Origin: Diploptera punctata
Taxonomy: Eukaryota; Arthropoda; Insecta; Blattodea; Blaberidae
Direction: 5' to 3'
Assembly: GCA_030220185.1 (NCBI GenBank)
Contig: JASPKZ010007432.1
Span: forward strand, 1,302,001-1,366,000
Length of the DNA stretch: 64,000 nucleotides
The notes beneath the pieces were generated by a model, which was not told the origin of the DNA, ran no database searches, and saw only the letters and a program-made list of their open reading frames with translations. Below are positions 1 through 9,480 of the stretch, one piece after another (positions within the stretch are counted from its first letter, which is position 1; each line of letters begins with the position of its first letter). The position numbers and the translations under genes were made by a program.

Positions 1-60
1 TTATTATTAATTTAACACTTCTCATAGAAGGATAAATTATATTTGAAGAGAAAAATTTTT

Positions 61-133
61 GCCTAGACCGGGACTCGAACCCGGGACCCTTGGCTTTCCG
101 GGCCAAGTGCTCTACCAACTGAGCTACCAAGGC
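61..133 (-). tRNA. tRNA-like copy 1 of array
   Basis: The body has a perfect A box (TAGCTCAGTTGG) and B box (GGTTCGAGTCC), a 4-bp D stem GCTC/GAGC, a 5-bp T stem CCGGG/CCCGG and an acceptor stem with one U-U mismatch. The anticodon loop is CCGGAAA on a TTGGC/GCCAA stem, with one extra C before the stem and C instead of U at position 33. If read literally the anticodon is GGA, but there is no long variable arm as serine tRNA requires. It is best viewed as a tRNA-derived Pol III unit, probably not a decoding tRNA. TTTTT lies shortly downstream as a terminator. Confidence 0.6.
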
Positions 134-362
134 GAGTTACGATCTAGACGCAAATTTTTCTCTTATGTACGAAATTGTAATTCCCTCGCGCCAAATGCTT
201 GAAACCATAGCTTCTATCTTTGCAAATGGCGGCTTCTTAGTTAAAAAGACATTTATTGGGAATTTAACACTACTTTATAGCCAGTAGGGCTTCTATTGAC
301 GATTTTATTATATTTAACACTTCTCATAGAAGGATAAATTATATTTGAAGAGAAAAATTTTC

Positions 363-436
363 GCCTAGACCGGGACTCGAACCCGGGACCCTTGGCTTTC
401 CGGGCCAAGTTGCTCTACCAACTGAGCTACCAAGGC
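363..436 (-). tRNA. tRNA-like copy 2 of array
   Basis: Same body as its neighbours with one inserted base in the D-arm/anticodon junction region (CAAGTTGCTCT on the plus strand, against CAAGTGCTCT), making it 74 nt. A and B boxes remain intact, so it could still be transcribed but not fold normally. Confidence 0.55.
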
Positions 437-667
437 GAGTTACGATCTAGACGCAAATTTTTCTCTTATGTACGAAATTGTAATTCCCTCGCGCCAAATG
501 CTTGAAACCATAGCTTCTATCTTTGCAAATGGCGGCTTCTTAGTTAAAAAGACATTTATTGGGAATTTAACACTACTTTATAGCCAGTAGGGCTTCTATT
601 GACGATTTTATTATTAATTTAACACTTCTCATAGAAGGATAAATTATATTTGAAGAGACAAATTTTC

Positions 668-740
668 GCCTAGACCGGGACTCGAACCCGGGACCCTTGG
701 CTTTCCGGGCCAAGTGCTCTACCAACTGAGCTACCAAGGC
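668..740 (-). tRNA. tRNA-like copy 3 of array
   Basis: Body identical to copy 1. The flanking repeat reads GAAGAGACAAATTTT instead of GAAGAGAAAAATTTT, a single change that marks this unit. Confidence 0.6.
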
Positions 741-1171
741 GAGTTACGATCTAGACGCAAATTTTTCTCTTATGTACGAAATTGTAATTCCCTCGCGCCA
801 AATGCTTGAAACCATAGCTTCTATCTTTGCAAATGGCGGCTTCTTAGTTAAAAAGACATTTATTGGGAATTTAACACTACTTTATAGCCAGTAGGCTACT
901 TTATAGCCAAATGCTTGAAACCATAGCTTCTATCTTTGCAAATGGCGGCTTCTTAGTTAAAAAGACATTTATTGGGAATTTAACACTACTTTATAGCCAG
1001 TAGGCTACTTTATAGCCCTACTGGCTATAAAGTAGTGTTAAATTCCCAATAAATGTCTTTTTAACTAAGAAGCCGCCATTTGCAAAGATAGAAGCTATGG
1101 TTTCAAGCATTTGGCGCGAGGGAATTACAATTTCGTACATAAGAGAAAAATTTGCGTCTAGATCGTAACTC

Positions 1172-1244
1172 GCCTTGGTAGCTCAGTTGGTAGAGCACTT
1201 GGCCCGGAAAGCCAAGGGTCCCGGGTTCGAGTCCCGGTCTAGGC
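1172..1244 (+). tRNA. tRNA-like copy 4 of array
   Basis: First copy after the inversion. Body identical to copies 1 and 3. It is preceded by GCGTCTAGATCG, which is the reverse complement of its own 3' end (CGGTCTAGGCGA) apart from two transitions, and is followed by GAAAATTTTTCTCTTC. Confidence 0.6.
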
Positions 1245-1476
1245 GAAAATTTTTCTCTTCAAATATAATTTATCCTTCTATGAGAAGTGTTAAATTAATA
1301 ATAAAATCGTCAATAGAAGCCCTACTGGCTATAAAGTAGTGTTAAATTCCCAATAAATGTCTTTTTAACTAAGAAGCCGCCATTTGCAAAGATAGAAGCT
1401 ATGGTTTCAAGCATTTGCGCGCGAGGGAATTACAATTTCGTACATAAGAGAAAAATTTGCGTCTAGATCGTAACTC

Positions 1477-1549
1477 GCCTTGGTAGCTCAGTTGGTAGAG
1501 CACTTGGCCCGGAAAGCCAAGGGTCCCGGGTTTGAGTCCCGGTCTAGGC
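1477..1549 (+). tRNA. tRNA-like copy 5 of array
   Basis: As copy 4, with a C-to-T change in the T loop (GGTTTGAGTCC), which weakens the B box at a conserved position. Confidence 0.55.
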
Positions 1550-1780
1550 GAAAATTTTTCTCTTCAAATATAATTTATCCTTCTATGAGAAGTGTTAAAT
1601 TAATAATAAAATCGTCAATAGAAGCCCTACTGGCTATAAAGTAGTGTTAAATTCCCAATAAATGTCTTTTTAACTAAGAAGCCGCCATTTGCAAAGATAG
1701 AAGCTATGGTTTCAAGCATTTGGCGCGAGGGAATTACAATTTCGTACATAAGAGAAAAATTTGCGTCTAGATCGTAACTC

Positions 1781-1852
1781 GCCTTGGTAGCTCAGTTGGT
1801 AGAGCACTTGGCCCGGAAAGCCAAGGGTCCCGGGTTGAGTCCCGGTCTAGGC
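1781..1852 (+). tRNA. tRNA-like copy 6 of array, B box damaged
   Basis: As copy 4, but one C is deleted from the T loop (GGTTGAGTCC), giving 72 nt and a broken B box. This copy is probably transcriptionally weak. Confidence 0.5.
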
Positions 1853-2083
1853 GAAAATTTTTCTCTTCAAATATAATTTATCCTTCTATGAGAAGTGTTA
1901 AATTAATAATAAAATCGTCAATAGAAGCCCTACTGGCTATAAAGTAGTGTTAAATTCCCAATAAATGTCTTTTTAACTAAGAAGCCGCCATTTGCAAAGA
2001 TAGAAGCTATGGTTTCAAGCATTTGGCGCGAGGGAATTACAATTTCGTACATAAGAGAAAAATTTGCGTCTAGATCGTAACTC

Positions 2084-2156
2084 GCCTTGGTAGCTCAGTT
2101 GGTAGAGCACTTGGCCCGGAAAGCCAAGGGTCCCGGGTTCGAGTCCCGGTCTAGGC
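2084..2156 (+). tRNA. tRNA-like copy 7 of array
   Basis: Last copy of the array, body identical to copy 4. Its flank runs on to about 2225 and then stops abruptly. An open frame across it (from 2087) is only the tRNA read as codons. Confidence 0.6.
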
Positions 2157-2394
2157 GAAAATTTTTCTCTTCAAATATAATTTATCCTTCTATGAGAAGT
2201 GTTAAATTAATAATAAAATCGTCAATCCAAACTATACCTGCTCTAAACTTTGTTAGTGCTATATTTCATGAAAGCCTGTTTGTTTTGGTTGCAATGTTTT
2301 GTTTCTTGTATATGTTTGGATTTCATAATTAAATATGAATCAATACATTAATTAATTCTATTGTATAAAACCTCTCAGTTTTGATTTACAAAGG

Positions 2395-2690
2395 TAAAGT
2401 GATTCCAGTACAGTCTTGGCAGGCCTTTAGGGTAGTGGCATGTTGAAGCTCCCATCTTTCTATAGACAATAGGCACGAGATGTCCGCCGGATTGTCGGAT
2501 CTGCCTGATGGCCACATTTGTGCCCAGAACATGCATCTAGTACTCACTTCCATTAGGATCTGAGTGGACCCCAGGTCGTCCACAGTGCTACCAGGTCTGT
2601 TCCAGCTAAAAATCTTGACCATATTGAAACTCGTACCTACAACTTTCCTGTTTGTACCAAGTTTCCTTATGCAACTACGCTATGGCGTGA
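2395..2690 (-). mobile_element. SINE family 1 copy
   Basis: Shares order and wording with 8582-8825 and 42985-43210: GGCCTTTAGGGTAGTGG, then TAGACAATAGGCACGAGATG, then a degenerate 'gtaccaggtctg...aaaaatcttgacc' end. In the third copy that end continues into a B-box-like GGTTTGAGTCCCGATCGG on the minus strand, so the tRNA head lies to the right and the element is on the minus strand. This copy is strongly diverged. Confidence 0.5.
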
Positions 2691-3849
2691 TCCATTAAAA
2701 TTGTTTCAGATCATGAATATATTTTATATTGGGTTAGAATTAATGAAAAAGCTTTATTAAAATCGAAATACAGTAAACATCTTGATTTCTTGAGCTATAA
2801 ATAAGTTCTGTTTGTCTCATTTATGTGCTGTACACTTATAAGTAGAGACAGGATGTTAGGAAAAATGCTTATAGTTATTTATTATAGATATTGTAAAAGT
2901 GACTTCATATAAATTCATACCAACGACCCTAGAGTTGTTTTGCCTATAAATGCCTATTTCAGCTTATAATGCCTAAAAATGCCTATTGCATCTCTGATAT
3001 CTTCACATACAATTGATAGCATATGTTTATATTCTTAACGTAAGACTGTAAAAAGTTATGTTGTCCATTTTTTGTAAGAGCCTATTTTGAATCTTTTAAG
3101 TGCCTAACATCCGGACTCTACTTATTAAAAAGTTTAGAAAATAGTAGCTTTATAATATTTTTGTGTCATAATTTTCATATTTTCATATAATTTTCTTCAT
3201 TTAATTCCTCACTCTACTTATATGTATTAGGCTGTTGAACAATAATGTTTTGTTATCTGATCAAAGGGACTTACGACTTAATGTTGTCATCATTACTGTA
3301 TCATACCTTGTAGTGAGAAACATTTTTGACATTGAAAGCAAGATATAGTCAGCGAGATTTGTAAGTCTCAATCACATACTTAAATCTCACGCACTATACG
3401 TACCAAATAATTTGGAGAACTTTATATAAATAACAGCGAAAATCACATTTGAACAAATTCATTTTACATCCTTTTTCGGGACAGGTATTCAATTAATTTA
3501 TTTTAGATATTTTCAATGTATCAATTCCAAGCAGCTGTCTCTAAACATAAGATAACCTAATTTCTACACAGGGACTACCGAGTATGAAAATTGAAATGAA
3601 AAAAAAATTGCAAAATCAAATTGAAAATATTTAAATACACAATTTAGCAATTTGGTGTAACAGTATTTCTTAAAAACTGAAATTATAAGTTTTTAATAAC
3701 CTGTACCCTTGTAATCTTAGCTAAAGTTTACCATACACTGATGTCCCAACCCATCTCCCTTATTTCCAGTGTATTACAGTTCCCAAATTATATGATTAAG
3801 AAACAACATTCTCTTAATAATATTCAAATTAAAATTTTTCCTGTTGAGC
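2691..3849. other. AT-rich spacer with GCCTA-rich patch
   Basis: No coding region seen. At 2940-3112 the word GCCTA(T/A) recurs at least six times in phrases such as TGCCTATAAATGCCTATTTC, which looks like the degraded end of an unclassified DNA transposon. Confidence 0.35.
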
Positions 3850-4018
3850 TTTTTGTGGCCATGAATCCCGTTGCCAGCATGTTGATAGAATGCTGGAAAG
3901 AAAGGACCCCAAGAAGAGTGTTGACTATAAGCCTAAGGGAAGATGACATCAGGGAAGACAAGAAAAAGATGGTTGGGTATGTTTTGAAGCTGGAATAGGC
4001 AATATTGCCTAATCCCTG
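3850..4018 (+). pseudogene. LINE C-terminal tail fragment
   Basis: Translation gives ERRTPRRVLTISLREDDIRE followed by a VGYVLKLE* ending. This matches the basic 'R-x-P-R-x-x-L-x-Y-x-P-x-G-x-R' tail found after the reverse transcriptase in RTE/CR1-type insect LINEs. Only the last ~55 residues remain. It meets an oppositely oriented LINE remnant at about 4020. Confidence 0.5.
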
Positions 4019-4029
4019 GAGTGCAGAAG

Positions 4030-4545
4030 AACACTATTCATTTGGATGATCGATAATTTACCAGAAAATCAGCAGTTTAATTTCCATGTAGTCCACAATA
4101 TGCTGGTATCCATTATAGTCAAATATTTTTGTTGAGTGGTGTTAATATTTTCATTTTGGTTTGGATATCCATTGATTTTCTGCTGGAAGCAATGTTGTGG
4201 GCTGAGATACCTTGAATAGTAGCGGACGAATCACTGAGACCTGCATTTGAAAATGCTTTTACTCTATACAAGATTGGATAAGTGCAATGTCTATGGCAAA
4301 TAGTTCTCCATCAACATTCACTGAGTTACTTCTTGCAGAAACATATATGATGAAGAGTTTCAACGTAACCCAGCTCCAGCATTTTCTTCTTTGTCATGTA
4401 ACAAGCCATCAGTGTAGATATAGAACCACTCCTGGGTATCATGTATGTACTATCTCTAATGCTGCTAACTTCATTCCTTCAGGCAAGCTTTCAGACTTCG
4501 TGATAACTGCTATTAAATCAAGTTTACATGCAATTTCATGGTAAT
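4030..4545 (-). pseudogene. LINE remnant with RNase H domain
   Basis: Read on the minus strand from about 4545 downwards, fragments in shifting frames follow the RNase H layout of I/R1-type LINEs: KLAALEIVH, then IYTDGLL with GAG (first catalytic Asp in YTDG), VDGELFAI (the usual DGE motif), SDSSATIQ and WIPAYCGLHGN...ADFL (the W-I-P-S-H-C-G motif). Several stops and frameshifts break it. The reverse-transcriptase part is not visible. The MITE at 4550 cuts its upstream side. Confidence 0.6.
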
Positions 4546-4549
4546 CTAG

Positions 4550-5052
4550 AGGAGAAATAGGAAGATTAAGCTTTTCTGACTTAACTCTTTCATGTTCCAT
4601 TGGTCTTAGAAGGGAACTTTCAACTATTGCATGCCAAATCTACCTTGAAATTTCAACCAGAAAACAGTGTGAAGTACCAAGGCCGTGTCACTTTTAACCG
4701 CAAGACCTAAAATCCAGCAGCAAATCTCTCATTTGAACTATAGGAAAGCAATACAATTCCTGTCTTGGTGCACTGAATAATCCTGATAACCTGCTGTCCG
4801 TACCACACCCTGTCCCACTCCATACTATTCAAGCAGACATCCATCTGCTTTTCACAGTGGGTTCCAATTGCTGGATTCTGGCTATGATTTCTGTGCATGC
4901 AGTTAAAATGTAGGAGTCAATTTCTTGGGCAATGCTTCTTTGGGAGAAATTTAAGGAAGGTTTCTGGCATGCAATGGTTGAAAAGTTCCCTTGTATGATC
5001 AAAGGAATTTGAAAAAGTTAAGTCGGAAAAACTTCACCTTCCTACTTCTCCC
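4550..5052. mobile_element. 503-bp MITE with long terminal inverted repeats
   Basis: Arms of about 120 bp face each other: the left starts AGGAGAAATAGGAAGATTAA and contains AACTTTCAACTATTGCATGC, and the right contains GCATGCAATGGTTGAAAAGT and ends CCTACTTCTCCCC. The flanks carry CTAG at 4546-4549 and 5053-5056, a likely target duplication. It sits between an LINE remnant and the mub exon. A shorter relative lies at 20925-21283. No coding capacity is seen, so the mobilising family is unknown. Confidence 0.7.
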
Positions 5053-5326
5053 CTAGTCTGCAGTCTGTTAACATTTACATCCTTTCGTGATTCGCACAAT
5101 AAACAATGTACAATTATGAAAACTCTGCACATGCAAGTTGTTTGTGTGAATATACAACAATGATAAAATGTAAGTTTTACTGTATAGTACTTTAAAAATC
5201 CCATTTAAAAGTCTTCTTGAATAAGGAGCTGCAAGATGGTGTCTAAAACTAAGGTCTTATGGCCTCAAGTAAGAATTAAGAGAAAAAATATAAGAGAATG
5301 ATAAAATTATTTATTTTTTAACATAC

Positions 5327-5383
5327 CTCTTCTCTAAATCTCTTCACAATTTCACCTTTCTTGCCTATAATACTGCCAACTTC
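5327..5383 (-). CDS. mub: Internal exon of PCBP/mub-like KH protein
   Basis: A 57-nt exon encodes 19 residues, EVGSIIGKKGEIVKRFREE. This is the GXXG (GKKG) segment of the first KH domain of poly(rC)-binding proteins (PCBP, Drosophila mub), which bind C-rich single-stranded RNA and act in splicing, stability and translation control. On the minus strand it is preceded by ATTTTGCAG and followed by GTATGT, both good splice signals, in phase 0 on both sides. The preceding exon is at 27931-27981 and the two join as ...IMQGK + EVGSIIG..., as in the family. The next exon (normally beginning SGAKI) is not seen and is probably beyond the left edge. Confidence 0.93.
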
Positions 5384-5491
5384 CTGCAAAATAAAAAGGA
5401 ACAAATGATAACTAAGTAAATTTTTGTAAGCAAATGATTCACTTCATAAACCTGAATTTGAATAAAATATAATTCAAACAGTTTTTATGCC

Positions 5492-7900
5492 GTTTATTTT
5501 TTATTTTTTCACTCACCTCATAATTCATAGCAGACCCTGGGTTTCTTCACATCTTTTGTGACATTCTCAATGCTGTGTCACGTTCACAACTGACGTCCAA
5601 TGGCTTTCTATCCTGCAGACTGACCTCTGCGCCATCTGATGGCCGACCGACGAATTTCCAAATCAGTCCTCTCTCCTTATAACCGGGTATTTCAAAATTC
5701 ATAGTTGTATTTTCATTCTTGCATATGTAAATTTTTTCCCAAATTGTGAGTTCCTTCGGTTTTTCCAATTTTTCCAATTGTTTAAGTTTTGTTTTGGTTT
5801 CTATTCTATGTTTTTCTGACCAGGCATGTGCAGCTATTGCAGATTTTTCGGTTTCTCCATTTTTAACATTTCTGAGGTGTTCTTTTAATCTTGTATTTAG
5901 ATTCCTTTTTGTTTTTCCTATGTATATCTTTTCACAATCTTTACAATTAATTTGATAAATTCCCGATTTTTTGCAGTCTTCAATCTTTTCATTTTGTTGG
6001 TTTTTATTAAATTACCTAAGCTGTAATCATTTTTCGGTGCTAATTTAATGTTGAATTTGTTGAAGATTTTTTGAAACTTGTCAAATACTAAAGGATGGTA
6101 TGTGAACTTCTTGAATTTTTTGCCTATATTTTTATCTGTCTGAAGAGTACTTTCATTAATGATTTTTTGTTCTTTGAATTTATTTATTTTCTTGTGTATC
6201 ATCTTCTCTTGAAAACCATTATCCTTCGCAATTTTTATGATGTGTTCTTTCTCTTTATTGTAATTTTCTTTGCTCATGGGGACATTCACAAGTCTGTGTG
6301 TTAAACTATTAAATACTGCCTGTTTGTGTGAAAAATGGTTAAATCCAGTAGCTTTTATATAATTGTCGATGTGAGTTTCTTTTCTGTAGATTCCAAATTC
6401 TATTTTCTTTTTTTCTTCATTCCTAATCAATTTAAGGTCTAAAAATGGTATTTCATGATTATTTTCTACTTCCATTGTAAATTTGATTGTTTTATTTTGA
6501 ATATTTAACAGTTTAATGGCATCTTCTAATTGTTTCTGTTTACTATTGCTATGATATCATCTACATATCTTCTCCAAAATTTAAACATCAAAGGATGTGC
6601 TTTGGTTACATGACATTCAAAGTTCCCCATAAACATGTTTGCTAAGAATGGTGATAATGGATTTCCCATTGCAAGTCCTGATTTTTGTCTAAAGTATTTT
6701 CCTCTAAAGGTGAAGAACATTTGATTTAAGCATAATTTTGTTAGTTTTATGTATTCTTTAACGCTATCATCATCTAATTTGTTTTCTTTCAACCATTTTT
6801 CTAAAATTTTCAAAGTTGTGTCAGTCGGGATGTTTGTGAACAATGAAGTAACGTCAAATGAGACCAATCTTTCTGAAGGTTCTATTTCTACATTTTCTAA
6901 TTTTTCAACTAATTGGTAAGAATTATTCTACTGCTAAATTTTCAAATTTTTCCATACCTTTAAATTTATTGCTAAGCCATTTTGATATGTTATATGTCGG
7001 TGAGTTGATATTGTTGATGATAGGTCTCATTTTCTTTCCGTCTTTGTGAGTTTTAGGAAGACCATGAATGTTGGGGTTTCTGGGATTTGGTATTTTTAAT
7101 TTAAACTTTTCCTTTTGTGTCATTAATTTTTTTAATTGATTTTAGGCTGGTTTCAACTTCCTTAATTGTTTTTGCGAGAGGATTTGTTTTTATTTCTTCA
7201 TATTCTTCTCCCTTTAATAAATTCTCCAACCTATCATTATAATCTTCTTTGTCCAAAATTACCAAATTATTCCCTTTGTCAGACTTTGAAAAAACAACAT
7301 TTTTATTGTTGATGTTTCTTACTTTCTTCATATTTGTTTTGCATATGTTTCCTGTTTTTGTGTTTTTAATTTTTTCAATAACTTCCCCACATTCTTTTCT
7401 GATTATTGTTTGTTCTTCATAATTCATGTCATCTATAGCAATTTCAACGTCAGCTATGTAATCTTCTAAATTGTTAGAGTAACTAATGCATGTTTTCAAT
7501 CCCTTGTCCAAAATAGATATTTCTTCTTTTGTAAAGTTTTCAGATGATAGGTTAATTACATTATTCTCACATTTTCTTTATCCCCACCTAATTTTGTGGT
7601 TATTCTTTTCATACTTTTATATTTCTTCAATTTTTTTAACTCAGGTTTTAAATTAAACCAATTTGGGAAAAAATTTACATATGCAAGAATGAAAATACAA
7701 CTATGAATTTAGAGAGAACTGATTTGGAAATTCTTCGGTCGGCCACCAGATGGCGCAGAGGTCAGTCTGCAGGATAGAAAGCCGTTGGACGTCAGTTGTG
7801 AACGTGACACAGCATTGAGAATGTCACAAAAGATGTGAAGAAACCCAGGGTCTGCTATGAATTATGAAGTATGAGGTGAGTGAAATAATAAAAAATAAAC
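5492..7900 (-). mobile_element. Penelope-like retroelement with inverted terminal repeats
   Basis: A ~2.4-kb element is bounded by inverted repeats of about 240-250 bp (5492-5742 and 7660-7900). Both begin GTTTATTTTTTATT...CACTCACCTCAT and contain the insect-typical AGATGGCGCAGAGGTCAG. Between them lies a minus-strand reverse transcriptase/GIY-YIG reading frame. Inverted, overlapping pseudo-LTRs are characteristic of Penelope elements. It lies inside the mub intron, 108 bp from the 57-nt exon and in the same orientation as the gene. Confidence 0.9.
5747..7640 (-). pseudogene. Penelope RT + GIY-YIG polyprotein, frameshifted
   Basis: Fragments on the minus strand follow the Penelope layout in order: KSDKGNNLVILD (about 7290), HGLPKTHKDGKKMRPI (7060), FDVTSLFTNIPTD (6850), GLAMGNPLSPFLANMFM (6640), RRYVDDIIAI with the catalytic YVDD (6560), and EIPFLDLKLI (6450). 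Then comes a GIY-YIG endonuclease core, GIYQINCKDCEKIYIGKTKR (about 5960-5900), with a downstream H/E-rich helix. At least three frameshifts (near 7115, 6910 and 6490) separate the pieces, so the protein is dead. Telomere-associated RT relatives lack the GIY-YIG, so this is the EN-positive group. Confidence 0.9.
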
Positions 7901-8581
7901 AATATTAAAAAACCTCATAGTGTTATTTCCTATCTACATAACTTAATAAAGTTTTTATGCTATTACTCTATATTTGCATTCTATCTTAATATATAGTTAG
8001 TAATGGATAATACATTTTAAATAAATGTTGTTAGTTAAAATATTTCACTAATGACCACACAGAAAAAAAAATTATATAATGCTACCAGGTTGTTTTACAA
8101 CATTTCTGGCATTGGCAGAATTGTAACTCGCTTCTGAGGATGGGGCACACAAAGCCACAGTTATGCTACCTCAATGATAATAGGCAATAAATGGTAAACA
8201 GTCCATACATTTAAAATTAACCTAATTTCCAGACCATGAGCAACCACAGAAATAATTCATCTTTATGTCTACTATAGTCTGCCTAGTTGAATTATATAAA
8301 AAAATTATTTTCTCCATAAATATTCTATCAACTAGAATAATTCATGTATTTTTTTGTCATATTATTGTGATCTAAAAAGTAGCTCAGTGATTCATGTGAG
8401 GAACGATGAATTACTTCTGATGTTTCATTCACTGCCAATGCACAAATATTACATTTAAATACAAAAAATTACAACCCCTTCTGCAATGCAAACTATATAC
8501 AATTTCCAAACTTCTTTAAAAGATTGTTTTATTGGTGATTATATTAATAGTGTAAAAGTAAAATAAAGTTAAGTATTCCCA
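7901..8581. other. AT-rich intronic spacer
   Basis: No coding frame, repeat or RNA recognised. It consists of AT-rich text between the Penelope element and a SINE. Confidence 0.5.
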
Positions 8582-8825
8582 CTACAGGCCTCAGGAGGCC
8601 TTTGGGGTAGTGGGAGGTTAAGGCTCCCACTATTTCTAGACAATCGGCACTTGATGTCAGCCGGGTTGCCAGCCCTGCGTGACGGCCACCTTTACCCCAG
8701 AACAAGCGTCTGGTACTCATTTCCGCCTAGAGGCTGAGTCGACCTCAGGGCCATAGTGCCACCAGAAGGTTTGCGTCAGTTTAAAAATCCAGACCCCACC
8801 GGAACGTGTGCTGTGAGAAAATTGA
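8582..8825 (-). mobile_element. SINE family 1 copy
   Basis: The clearest copy of the family: GGAGGCCTTTGGGGTAGTGG, TAGACAATCGGCACTTGATG, CCAGAACAAGCGTCTGGTAC and GTGCCACCAGAAGGTTTGCG in the same order as at 2395 and 42985. It ends CCAGACCCCACCGGAAC at the tRNA-head side. Confidence 0.6.
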
Positions 8826-9480
8826 TGATAAAATAGCATGAATTGTTGAATGATAAATTGTTATATTGACTAGAAACCTGCCAGATTAACAGGTAAATTT
8901 ATGTTAACAGGCCCAAGTTAGGTTGGGGTTTAAAGCCAGGAATTTTTAACGCGTATTACTAAGAACAAAAATCTGAAGAAAAAAAAAAGCACCTCAATTG
9001 ATACAAAAGGAAGTGAAGATATAAGAGGGGATTATTAAACATCTATAAACTAATACAATAAAACAATAAAGGAATGGCTGAGAACAAATTGTTATAACCT
9101 ATAATTGCTCCAATATTAAGTATCAATCTGCCGGCCATCGTGCTAGATAACAAAGCAACATTTGTTAAAATGTTTGGGATTTCATCTTGACTCTAATATA
9201 AGTTGGAACATCCAGATAACACAAATGCCAAAGAGAATATTTTCAATAATGCATTAAATAGATTCAGAAATTTTATTCCGATTAATCTCAAAAGAATTCT
9301 AGTGCAAACTCTCGTGATGCTAAATTCTGATTATTGCAAAGTTCTATTGGCAAGGCACTAACAATGGACTAGCACATAAATTACAACAAAATATCATATA
9401 TAATTTGAATATTCGTAAATATGTCCATATTTATTCATAGTTCAGCAAACTATGCTGGCTCCATCTCCATGATCATAGAA
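8826..9480. other. AT-rich spacer
   Basis: No feature recognised. The right part may be the degraded upstream part (endonuclease or 5' region) of the LINE that follows, but no motif supports this. Confidence 0.35.

Larger units (their letters stand above)
1..2225. repeat. Head-to-head tandem array of ~303-bp tRNA-like units
   Basis: The same ~303-bp unit occurs as three copies in minus orientation (1-892), a ~125-bp truncated copy without tRNA (893-1016) and four copies in plus orientation (1017-2225). tRNA-like cores are spaced 302, 305, 305, 304 and 303 bp. Each unit holds, 5' to 3', an AT-rich leader beginning CTCTTCAAATATAATTTATC, a region with GCCGCCATTTGC, the inverted repeat AGAGAAAAATTT, the tRNA-like body and a TTTTTCTCTTC tail. 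Copies differ by only a few bases or 1-nt indels, so amplification is recent. The turn is at about 1005-1016, where CCAGTAGGCTA faces TAGCCCTACTGG. After 2225 the sequence becomes unrelated. An assembly artefact of the inversion cannot be excluded. Confidence 0.9.

Noticed and set aside
61..2156. A cluster of functional tRNA-Ser(GGA) genes
   Set aside because: The loop lacks U33, an extra base precedes the stem, there is no long variable arm, and several copies have damaged T loops or indels.
1..2225. CRISPR-like or ribosomal-type repeat array
   Set aside because: Units are ~303 bp with a tRNA-like core and no short repeat/unique spacer pattern, and the DNA is eukaryotic.
2087..2332. 81-aa ORF starting MVAQLVEH
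   Set aside because: It is the plus-strand tRNA-like copy 7 read as codons, a well-known false gene type.
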